A stretch of 64,000 nucleotides of DNA from Lachnospiraceae bacterium (lineage in GTDB: Bacteria > Bacillota > Clostridia > Lachnospirales > Lachnospiraceae). The stretch lies in assembly GCA_910576125.1 (NCBI GenBank), contig CAJTHM010000027.1, positions 1 to 64,000 on the forward strand. The letters are read 5' to 3'. A model generated the notes under the pieces. The model was not told the DNA's origin and did not search any database. It was given only the letters and a program-made list of their open reading frames with translations. Shown one piece after another: positions 15,857 to 23,175 of this stretch. Every line of letters starts with the position of its first letter. Within the stretch, counting starts at the first letter, position 1. The position numbers and the translations under genes were made by a program.

Positions 15857-17517
15857 TCCCTGTTTCGTGGCAGGAAGCCGTTTTGTTTGATTCTAAAGCG
15901 TACTGTAATCTGTTCGTCCGTCACATCTATCCTGTCAATCAGTTTGTTTACAAGCACCCTCTGCGTCTGCGTATCCGCCTCTTTAAACACCTGCTGCCAT
16001 GTAGGAATGTCCGCGTTCGCTTTCAGCCCTTTCCACTGGCCTGCTGCCACAGTAATTTCTTTTAAGTTTTCCCTTTTCTCCTGTATCTGCTTTTCCTTTT
16101 CCGCTTTTTTCTCTTTATGCTGACGAATGGCAGATGCTAATTCATCCAGCGATAAAGCGCAGTCCCCTGTCATCGCTTCGGGAATGTGTCCCTCCATGGT
16201 TTCAAGTCCCTGTATAATCTTTGCCAGCTCCCTTTGCAGCCTGGCCATCTCTGCTTCCTGTTTCCTTTTTTCCTGATTCCGGCTTTTGGCTATGGCATCA
16301 TAAATGTTCTCATCCTCCTGCAAATGCCCTATATACTCTGTCAGACACTCAAATACTGTTTCTTCCACCCAGTCGGCGCGGAATTGTGCCGCTTTATTAT
16401 GGGGGATTCCCGCCTGAGCAGACTGACAGCGATATATAGGGATTTTGCTCGCCCTCTTTTCACCAGTACCTTTTATCGTCCAGTAATTATATTTACTTCC
16501 ATTCGTCATCTTTTTACCGCAATATCCACAATATATCACATCAATAAGCGATAATATGCCGTCGTTCCTCCTTATCACATTTATACCTTTATGCCCCAGT
16601 GTCTTTAGGTACTTATCGGACCTGCGGTTCCGCCTGTCCTGTGTCCTGTCCCACATTTCACCGCTGATTATCCGTATGCTTTCATCAGGATTATCTGACT
16701 TTATCCAGTCTGCACGATCCAGTCTGTGATACTTTCCGTTTATCCGTTCGCGGCGCTTATATGCCACATGTCCCGCATAGACAGGGTTCGTCAGGATGCT
16801 TGTGATTGTACCGGACTTCCATACATCTTTGGGCGCCATGGTCTTGTAATAGTCATCTTCGTTGAGCAGTCTGGCTATTTTGGCGGAGCCGAACTCCTGA
16901 TGGAGCGATAAGGCATAGATATGCCTTACCACTTCCGCCTGCTCCGGAATTATCTCAAGATGGTGCAGGGCTCTCCCATGTTTGCTCAATTCGCCTGATA
17001 AGACCAATTTATAGCCATAGGGGGCTGCCCCTCCCATAAATTTCCCCTGCTGGACAAGCTTCTGTGCAGCGTCCTTGACCCTCATCCCTGTATCAGCGCT
17101 GCTTTTCTGGGCATTGCCGTACCTAAGCGCAAGCATCATCTGCCCCATGATATCACTGCTGTCGGGAGAAATACAGCCGTCCCTGACCGTATAAATATCC
17201 ACGCCATAACTTTTCAATGTCATGACATAACTGCCGATTTCCCACATGCGTCTGCCGATTCTGTCATCTTTATATACTACCAGAATATCGTATTCTCCAT
17301 TCCTGGCATCTTCCAGCGCTTCCTGTAAGGTATCCCGCTCACTGACAGCGGTTTTATAGCCGCTCATACTGCCCTCAAAATACTCCTTGCCGTCCAGTTC
17401 CCACTCGTCGTGCAGCTGAATATAGTCCAATACAAGACGTCGCTGAACCGATAAATCACCATCCGCCTCCAATTGCTGGTTGGAACTGACCCGCAATAAC
17501 ATCCGTGCCCTTTTCAT
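15817..17517 (-). CDS. Large serine recombinase (TnpX/SpoIVCA class)
   Basis: A 566-aa site-specific recombinase. The resolvase domain has its nucleophile Ser in LLRVSSNQQ (about residue 11) and the arginine pair in YKDDRIGRRMWE (about 83-94). A recombinase domain follows (AAPYGYKL, MTSI-like NPVYAGHVAYKRRERING), then a zinc ribbon CGYCGKK...YRCQ (about 310-350), a coiled coil, and a C-terminal basic region. It should excise and integrate the element. The last 13 codons (15817-15855) lie in host DNA, so the C-terminal tail depends on the integrated state. The start overlaps the TnpW-like gene's stop by 4 bases (ATGA). Confidence 0.95.
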   Translation of the reverse strand: MKRARMLLRVSSNQQLEADGDLSVQRRLVLDYIQLHDEWELDGKEYFEGSMSGYKTAVSERDTLQEALEDARNGEYDILVVYKDDRIGRRMWEIGSYVMTLKSYGVDIYTVRDGCISPDSSDIMGQMMLALRYGNAQKSSADTGMRVKDAAQKLVQQGKFMGGAAPYGYKLVLSGELSKHGRALHHLEIIPEQAEVVRHIYALSLHQEFGSAKIARLLNEDDYYKTMAPKDVWKSGTITSILTNPVYAGHVAYKRRERINGKYHRLDRADWIKSDNPDESIRIISGEMWDRTQDRRNRRSDKYLKTLGHKGINVIRRNDGILSLIDVIYCGYCGKKMTNGSKYNYWTIKGTGEKRASKIPIYRCQSAQAGIPHNKAAQFRADWVEETVFECLTEYIGHLQEDENIYDAIAKSRNQEKRKQEAEMARLQRELAKIIQGLETMEGHIPEAMTGDCALSLDELASAIRQHKEKKAEKEKQIQEKRENLKEITVAAGQWKGLKANADIPTWQQVFKEADTQTQRVLVNKLIDRIDVTDEQITVRFRIKQNGFLPRNRDDSDTIPYKPCSK

Positions 17518-17711
17518 GGTAAGTCGCTCCTGTGCCTCATCTGTTTCTGCAATTCCTCTTTCAGAATTTCTTTTACCTCTTTTTCAATCCGAGCCGTTTC
17601 GTCTGATGTCTCCGGGAATTGCAGAATCACCTGCATCTTTCCTTTTTTATATTCCGCTTCTCTTTTTATTTCTTCCACAGAATGCCCCACAGCAATACTC
17701 TTTCTATTCAT
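17514..17711 (-). CDS. Small protein before the recombinase (TnpW-like)
   Basis: A 65-aa, highly charged protein whose second half (GKMQVILQFPETSDETARI then helices rich in K and E) resembles the short TnpW-type proteins found beside TnpX recombinases in clostridial elements: a beta strand, 'F.ETS.ET', then an amphipathic helix. Its stop overlaps the recombinase start by 4 bases, so the two are translationally coupled. It may be an accessory or directionality factor; this is inference. The TnpW assignment is from pattern memory. Confidence 0.6.
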   Translation of the reverse strand: MNRKSIAVGHSVEEIKREAEYKKGKMQVILQFPETSDETARIEKEVKEILKEELQKQMRHRSDLP

Positions 17712-17795
17712 AGTATTTTCGGGCAGCCTGGCACATTCGCATTTTCAAGGATTAGTGTCAAACCTTATTTAATACAACTAAAAACCGACAAAAAG

Positions 17796-17817
17796 GCCTG
17801 CCGTGTCAAAAGCAGGC
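17796..17817 (-). terminator. Terminator of the cyclic-nucleotide operon
   Basis: On the minus strand GCCTGC (17817-17812), a 10-base loop and GCAGGC (17801-17796) are followed by CTTTTTGT and a further TTTTT. It lies 20 bases past the HD-GYP gene stop, separating the signalling operon from the recombinase genes. Confidence 0.8.
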
Positions 17818-17836
17818 TTTCATCTCCAATCCCTGT

Positions 17837-19291
17837 TTATTCCCAGCAGCGGCTTTCTATGAATGTCTCCACGAGCGCCTTGTCCAATCTGCCCTCTTTC
17901 TCCGCCATGTCTTTCAGGACCGACAATGCCCTTTCCGGCGGCATTCCGGGCTTGTAAGGCCTGTCGGCTGCGGTGAGCGCGTCAAATATGTCTATGATAG
18001 TGAGGATGCGCACCTCCGGGGGTATCTCATCGCCCGCCAGATGCTTAGGGTATCCGTCGCCCGTCAGATACTCATGGTGGGACGCCGCCCATTCACGGAC
18101 ATGGGAAAGCTCCGCGCTGAAGTGAATCTGCGAAAGCATCTTATCGGTCATGACCGCATGGGACTGCATGACATTCCGTTCCTCCTCCGACAGAGTTCCT
18201 TTGCGGATGGACAGCATTTCATATTCATCCTTTGCCAGCCAGGGCTTTTCTTCTCCATCTCTGTCCCTGTAAGTACGCTCCGCAAGCTGTCCCAGCAATG
18301 CTATCTTTTCATCTGTGACAAATCCTGCCGTGTTTACCGACTCCACAAGTTCCTCCGCATTTTTGATGTCCTTAAGCAGCGCATCCAGATTGCTTTCCCT
18401 GCCGGAGAGCATGTCGATCTGCCCAAGGAGACGCAGCACTTCCATGCGGTGGAGAAACGCGCTGCGCTGTTCCGGCAGCAGCCTCGCCTGTTTGTCCATG
18501 ATTTCAAGGGGTATGACCAGTTTCCCCACATCATGCAGCCATATGCTCATAATGAGCTCTTTGCATCGCTCTGCATCAAAAGGAATCTCCCTGCCCTCAT
18601 TTTCAGCTTTTCCATTCAAATAGTCCAAAAATCTCTCTCCATATTCAACCATATGCCTTGTATGGCTGGCGTTATATGGGCTCCGCTCTTCCACCGCTGA
18701 CACGAAGACACGGACAAAGGAATTGAATAGTTCCTGAATCTCTTCTATATATCTGACATTCTGGATTGTAATCGCCGCCTGTGAAGCCACGGACTCCAGT
18801 ACAAGCGATATCTCATCGGGGAATGGACATATCTTCCCCTCGGCATCTTTGGCATTGATTAGCTGCAGGACTCCCAGCTTTTCACCCCTGCGGTTCTGCA
18901 TGGGCACCGCGATCATGGACTGTGTATGGTACCCGGTCATAGCATCATATCTGGCAGGCCCTGTCAGGTCATATTCATGGCAGTTCGCTACATCAGGGAT
19001 ATTGATCGTCCTGCCCTCCATCAACGCCAGGGCGCATACATTCTCACGTTTTAACAAAACCGGCGGGATATCCGGACGCTCACCGTCCCCGCCCTGGTAG
19101 ACTTTCATGGTATCATTGCGCATAATGGTAAAGTACAGCCTGTCCTGATTCAGCAGATATAATGTTCCCGCATCGCAGCCTGAAATCTCCATCACGGAGA
19201 TAAGGATCTTCTCCAGCAGCCTGTCCAGATTCCTTTCGGACGAGAGCAGCACTCCCACATTTAAGATTTTTTTGATTTCATCCTGAGTCAT
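17837..19291 (-). CDS. GAF domain / HD-GYP phosphodiesterase-like signalling protein
   Basis: A 484-aa cytoplasmic protein. A GAF sensor domain (about 20-185, with GTLYLLNQDRLYF and SMIAVPMQN) is followed by an HD-GYP type domain: HDVGK (about 263), a helical insertion of about 90 residues, HAVMTDKML, then HHEYLTGDGYP (about 405-415) and IIDIFDALTAADRPYKP. HD-GYP domains degrade cyclic dinucleotides such as c-di-GMP or act on other cyclic nucleotides. GAF domains often bind cAMP or cGMP, which would link it to the cyclase two genes upstream. The ATG at 19291 overlaps the MBL stop as ATGA and has a GGAGA site; an ATG 12 codons earlier does not. Confidence 0.88.
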   Translation of the reverse strand: MTQDEIKKILNVGVLLSSERNLDRLLEKILISVMEISGCDAGTLYLLNQDRLYFTIMRNDTMKVYQGGDGERPDIPPVLLKRENVCALALMEGRTINIPDVANCHEYDLTGPARYDAMTGYHTQSMIAVPMQNRRGEKLGVLQLINAKDAEGKICPFPDEISLVLESVASQAAITIQNVRYIEEIQELFNSFVRVFVSAVEERSPYNASHTRHMVEYGERFLDYLNGKAENEGREIPFDAERCKELIMSIWLHDVGKLVIPLEIMDKQARLLPEQRSAFLHRMEVLRLLGQIDMLSGRESNLDALLKDIKNAEELVESVNTAGFVTDEKIALLGQLAERTYRDRDGEEKPWLAKDEYEMLSIRKGTLSEEERNVMQSHAVMTDKMLSQIHFSAELSHVREWAASHHEYLTGDGYPKHLAGDEIPPEVRILTIIDIFDALTAADRPYKPGMPPERALSVLKDMAEKEGRLDKALVETFIESRCWE

Positions 19292-20085
19292 AATATTATC
19301 TCCATTCTTTCTTTCGCAAATATGCACAGGGCATCTTTGCAGGCTTCTCTTTCCTGCTCCCGCAGGAAGTTATCTGTATATCCGTGGCTATAATGCGTCA
19401 TCAATACACGCCCGGCCCCCGCTTCATGCCCTGCTTTCAGTCCCTGTTCCCATGTGGAATGCCCCCAGCTTTCCTTAAAATCTTCCGCCGTGAAATTCGC
19501 GTCCCAGATGATCAAGTCGCTCCCATGGGCAAAATCCGTAATCCTTTCAAAAGTTCCCTCATCGCTCTCACAGTCCAGCGCATGGACAAGCCGTTTTCCA
19601 TCGCTTTCCAGGCGGTACAATATATTGCCTCCCGGGTGGTTCCCCGCCATGGTGGACACGGCAAAACCGCCAAGTTCAAATCTGTCCCCGGCCTGTATCT
19701 CGTGAAAATATAATTTCGCCTTAAAATCCTGCACCCCCAAAGGCCACCATGGCGGCGACAACAGCTGCCTCATCTTCTGTTCCAGGCCGGTTCCTCCATA
19801 TAAATGGATTTCCATATCAGCGGCAAAAAGCGGCTGGAACAAAAACAAGCCCATCACATGGTCTATATGCAGATGGCTGATGAGGATATCCAGGCGCATA
19901 TCTGTCTGCGTGTCCCATTCCCTGCCAAGGGTAATCAGCCCCGTTCCCGCGTCGAATACAACCATATGGTTTTTCCGTCTTACAGACACACAGGACGTGT
20001 TCCCTCCGTATTCCATAAACTCCTGATATGGGGCAGGCGCCGAGCCGCGGACGCCCCACACCGTGATTTTCCAATTTTTATCCAT
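19288..20085 (-). CDS. Metallo-beta-lactamase-fold hydrolase (candidate cyclic-nucleotide phosphodiesterase)
   Basis: A 265-aa protein with the MBL metal motifs: SHLHIDH (about 69-75), a later His in AGNHPGGN, an Asp in LDCESDEG and the last His in THYSHGY. The N terminus VWGVRGSAPAP and YGGNTSCVSV is typical of the PhnP/RNase Z/class II phosphodiesterase-like branch. Sandwiched between a cyclase and an HD-GYP gene, a role as phosphodiesterase that balances the cyclase is attractive but not proven. It starts 8 bases after the cyclase stop with ribosome site GAGGTGA and is translationally coupled to the gene after it. Confidence 0.85.
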   Translation of the reverse strand: MDKNWKITVWGVRGSAPAPYQEFMEYGGNTSCVSVRRKNHMVVFDAGTGLITLGREWDTQTDMRLDILISHLHIDHVMGLFLFQPLFAADMEIHLYGGTGLEQKMRQLLSPPWWPLGVQDFKAKLYFHEIQAGDRFELGGFAVSTMAGNHPGGNILYRLESDGKRLVHALDCESDEGTFERITDFAHGSDLIIWDANFTAEDFKESWGHSTWEQGLKAGHEAGAGRVLMTHYSHGYTDNFLREQEREACKDALCIFAKERMEIIL

Positions 20086-20093
20086 TGGTCACC

Positions 20094-21875
20094 TCATAAA
20101 ATCCTATCCAGCGTCAGGACTTCAAAACCCTTGCTCTTCCCTTTCAGTTCCGGCGGATTGGCCAATGGTGTGGCCATGATTCTTCCTTTCAGGGCATCGG
20201 CTGTCTTTCTGGAGATATAGATGGTCCCTCCCGGCGCATTGGCTTCAAGCCTTGCCGCCGTATTCACGGTATCGCCGATCGCCGTATAGTCCATGCGCTT
20301 TGGAGAGCCGATGTTGCCGACTACTGCCTTGCCCACATGTATCCCTATGCCGAACGCAAGACTCTGGCGATATTGCTGCTCCAATCTTTCAGACAGCTTC
20401 CGGGCTCCCGAAACCATGTCCATAGCGGCTCTGGCGGCATTCATCACATAATCTTCCTGGGGCAGTGGCGCGCCCCAGAATGCCATGGCAGCATCCCCCA
20501 CATACTTGTCCAGCGTTCCTCCGTGGTTCAGGATACAGTCAGATATCAGCGTCAGGTATTGGTTCAGTATTTCCACTACAATTTCTGCCTGCAGCTTTTC
20601 ACTCATGGCAGTGAATCCCCGAATGTCCACGAACAGCACGGCTATCTTACATGACTTTCCGCCCAGTTTCAATGCATCCGCATCTGACCCCAGCAATTTC
20701 TTCACGATTTCAGGCGCTACATATCGCTCAAAGGTGCGGGTAATCTGCCGCCGCTTCCTGCTCTCCTGTACGGCATGGGCAGCCACGCTTCCGATATACA
20801 GAACAGTCATGCCCAGAGGGACATAAAGGATATGAAAGATAAGGCCATGCTCGTACATAGATTTGCCGAAGAGAATCCAGCCGCAAGATACCAGCAGCCA
20901 CAGGCTCGTGGAAAGTTTCAGGTTTCCTCTCCAAAAGAGCAGACAGGAAAAAAAGAGGATGAAAAACAACGCCGTGAACTGCTGATTGCCGTCCACTTCC
21001 TGTTTGAACCTGCCCTCCAGCAATGCCGCAATGGCATTTGCCTGATATTCGACGCCGTACATTTGACTGGCATGGTCAATGGATGTGATGTAGCTGTCCT
21101 GCAGGCCGGAGGCCATAGGACCGATCAGGACTATCTTGCCGTCAAAATATTCCGGCGGCACGCTGCCGTCCAGGACATCGGCAATGGAAATCGCTTCGAA
21201 ATCCCCGGGTTCTTTGCTGTAGGAAAGATACCAAAATCCCTGACTGCTTACAGCCGGCATCTTCAAGCTTTCATCATATTTAAGGGCTATGGCCAAAGCC
21301 ATGGACGGAACTATCGTTCCATCCGGCAAGGCAAAGTACAGAAGATGATGGCGCAATACACCGTCCGTATCCAGCATCGCATTGATATGGCCCTGGCTTG
21401 TAACCGCTTTCAATTCCTCAAAGGGCTCTTCAAAGGAAATCATCCGGAAACTGTCATGCACGAAACCGTCTCCTTTTTCCACAAAACCGGTATCAAACGC
21501 CGCGGCGTACGCCGTGACTACATTCCCGTAATCCTCTGCCGCATGAACCAGGGAACTGTCTGCGCCTCCTGCCCTCTCCGCGCTGTAAAGAATGTCAATT
21601 CCAATCGCAGCGGGACGACAATCATCAGACTTGCTCAGAAAAGAAATCGTTTCCGCTATCTTTTCTCTATTCCAATCCTGGTATAGGCCATAGCGCGCAA
21701 TGGCTTTCTCGTCGATCGCGATGATTACGACATTCCCGTCAACCGCCACTGGCTGTTGATATAACGCATCAGATATGTATGCATCCACGGGATTCAATAT
21801 TCCGGATTTTGCCAGCATGGCCAGAAAAAGCGATGCTGCCAAAAAACAACTCAACAAGCAAAATATTTTTTTCAT
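20094..21875 (-). CDS. CHASE2-domain class III adenylate cyclase
   Basis: A 593-aa membrane receptor cyclase. An N-terminal anchor (KKIFCLLSCFLAASLFLAML) leads to an extracellular CHASE2 sensor (about 30-300), three closely spaced membrane segments (about 310-390), then a class III catalytic domain. There the metal Asp residues lie in LFVDIRGFTAMSE and KYVGDAAMAFWG, the Lys before VGD fits adenine selection, and AIGDTVNTAARLE carries the transition-state Asn/Arg. All key residues are present, so cAMP synthesis is expected. The start at 21875 has a CAGGAAA site; an upstream in-frame ATG (21911) overlaps a TATTATAA box and has none. First gene of the element's signalling operon. Confidence 0.92.
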   Translation of the reverse strand: MKKIFCLLSCFLAASLFLAMLAKSGILNPVDAYISDALYQQPVAVDGNVVIIAIDEKAIARYGLYQDWNREKIAETISFLSKSDDCRPAAIGIDILYSAERAGGADSSLVHAAEDYGNVVTAYAAAFDTGFVEKGDGFVHDSFRMISFEEPFEELKAVTSQGHINAMLDTDGVLRHHLLYFALPDGTIVPSMALAIALKYDESLKMPAVSSQGFWYLSYSKEPGDFEAISIADVLDGSVPPEYFDGKIVLIGPMASGLQDSYITSIDHASQMYGVEYQANAIAALLEGRFKQEVDGNQQFTALFFILFFSCLLFWRGNLKLSTSLWLLVSCGWILFGKSMYEHGLIFHILYVPLGMTVLYIGSVAAHAVQESRKRRQITRTFERYVAPEIVKKLLGSDADALKLGGKSCKIAVLFVDIRGFTAMSEKLQAEIVVEILNQYLTLISDCILNHGGTLDKYVGDAAMAFWGAPLPQEDYVMNAARAAMDMVSGARKLSERLEQQYRQSLAFGIGIHVGKAVVGNIGSPKRMDYTAIGDTVNTAARLEANAPGGTIYISRKTADALKGRIMATPLANPPELKGKSKGFEVLTLDRIL

Positions 21876-22086
21876 AGGTTGTCTGTTTCCTGCCGATAGA
21901 TTTACTCTCATTTATAATAGCATGTGCATCGCCAGTTCCGCAGAGAACCAGCAATGCTTTTGATTTGCTTCTTTACGGCAGAGCCTCTCTAAACGTTTCC
22001 ATCTTAGCATGGATACAGGGATTTTACAACAAAAAGCGAAAAGAATCCCGCTTTTTATACAGGATAGGGCATAAAGCCTGATAACC

Positions 22087-22138
22087 GGCTTGTCCGATAC
22101 AAGCCCGAGATCGCCCCTGAGTCAGCGGCGATCTCGGG
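22087..22138. repeat. Nested inverted repeats at the right end of the element
   Basis: Two stems abut: GGCTTGT/ACAAGCC (22087-22093, 22099-22105) and CCCGAGATCGCC/GGCGATCTCGGG (22104-22115, 22127-22138). The second ends 7 bases from the AATCA junction. They could be recombinase binding sites or a barrier to read-through into the host gene. Confidence 0.55.
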
Positions 22139-22145
22139 GTACAGA

Positions 22146-22724
22146 AATCAGGGCTATAATTTCACCATCACCTCCTCCACGGCCTATGACCAGAAGTGGG
22201 TGTATGGCAGAAATATCTTCAAGAACATCGATTATCTCGTGGATACGGTATTTGCAAATTATCTTTCACGGCCCGGAGTGCGCCAACCCATCTTCACCTC
22301 CTACTGCGACGGGCGCAGGGTCACATGCAATGGCCTGAGCCAGTGGGGCTCCATGTATCTGGGCGAAGAAGGGTATTCGGCGATTGAAATCATACGGTAT
22401 TATTATGGAAATGACATGTATATCAATACGGCTGAAGTCATATCCGGCGTGCCCTCCTCCTGGCCCGGCTATGATTTGACGGTAGGCTCCTCCGGCGAAA
22501 AAGTCAGGCAGCTCCAGACACAGCTGAACCGGATAGCCCGGAATTATCCTGCTATTCCCACCGTCTCTGCGGACGGCATCTATGGGCCTGCCACTGCTAA
22601 CGCGGTCCGTATTTTTCAGGGAATATTCAATCTGCCGCAGACCGGTATTACGGATTATCCTACCTGGTATGAGGTGTCGGAAATCTATGTGGGGGTGTCC
22701 AGAATCTCGGAGCCGGGAGGATGA
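22146..22724 (+). pseudogene. 3' part of the interrupted SpoIID-like/peptidoglycan-binding gene
   Basis: From codon 236 of the restored gene: the rest of the SpoIID-like domain (NFTITSSTAYDQKWVYGRN, FTSYCDGRRVTCNGLSQWGS, then GYSAIEIIRYYYG) followed by a peptidoglycan-binding domain of the PG_binding_1 type (LTVGSSGEKVRQLQTQLNRI, DGIYGPATANAVRIFQ, about 335-400). There is no start codon or ribosome site near the junction, so this half should be silent while the element is in place. The first Met in frame is at 22200. A terminator follows at 22751. SpoIID-like domains act on peptidoglycan glycan strands during engulfment or in the spore cortex. Confidence 0.85.
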
Positions 22725-22750
22725 GCGCAAGCCTGCATGGAACAGACGCG

Positions 22751-22778
22751 AAACAGCCAACGGAATTGTTGGCTGTTT
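22751..22778 (+). terminator. Terminator of the split spore-type gene
   Basis: AAACAGCCAAC (22751-22761) pairs with GTTGGCTGTTT (22768-22778), 27 bases past the stop. No long T run follows, but the stem is perfect over 11 bp. Confidence 0.65.
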
Positions 22779-23046
22779 CGGTGTCACACTTTACATCACC
22801 TATTCTATGCTTCTGTCTCTTCCGGCTATGTACCACACTTTCCTCTTCTCGCCTCCGGACAGGCATCGCCCGATGCTTCAGGGCAAAATACAGCAGCTCG
22901 TCAATCTCAATGCTCTCAGGAGCGCAATAGTCCTCCAAATAGCCCCTGCCTTCTTCCCTGCTTTGCTTCCCGGACGAATCTTCTTTCAGCCATTTGGCCT
23001 TTTCCTGCCCGCAAACAGGCAGCAGAAAAGTCAATAAATCACCCTA
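22779..23046. other. Gap with no recognised gene
   Basis: Between the split gene and htpG. A minus-strand open frame crosses it (23034 to 22660) but it runs through the terminator and antisense to the end of the split gene, with no recognisable domain. I see nothing else here. Confidence 0.4.
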
Positions 23047-23079
23047 AAAAAACGGGCATGCACCCCACGGCACATGCCC
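23045..23079 (-). terminator. Terminator after htpG
   Basis: On the minus strand GGGCATG (23079-23073), loop, CATGCCC (23060-23054), then a run of seven T (23051-23045). It lies about 100 bases past the htpG stop. Confidence 0.8.
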
Positions 23080-23175
23080 ATTCTGCTATTTCCGGCCATC
23101 CAAAGACCGGGATGCCTTTATGAACGTCTATCTGCACTCATATTCCATTGAATCAGTAACTCCGAATCCGGTCAA

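Larger units (their letters stand above)
15857..22150. mobile_element. 6.29-kb serine-recombinase element splitting a sporulation-type gene
   Basis: The element is bounded by AATCA copies (15852-15856 and 22146-22150) inside a split reading frame. It contains, all on the minus strand, a CHASE2 cyclase, an MBL-fold hydrolase, a GAF/HD-GYP protein, a terminator, a TnpW-like small gene and a large serine recombinase at the left end. Nested inverted repeats (22087-22138) sit beside the right junction. There is no phage structural, replication or conjugation gene, so it is a compact integrative element. The clean join, which keeps the host frame, and the nature of the host gene recall skin-type elements. 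Confidence 0.85.

Noticed and set aside
15817..15890. Idea that the 247-aa upstream frame is a complete gene
   Set aside because: The last 11 residues are element sequence and the SpoIID-like domain is cut mid-way; the rest is at 22146.
22660..23034. 124-codon minus-strand frame
   Set aside because: Runs through a terminator and the end of the split gene; no homology recognised.
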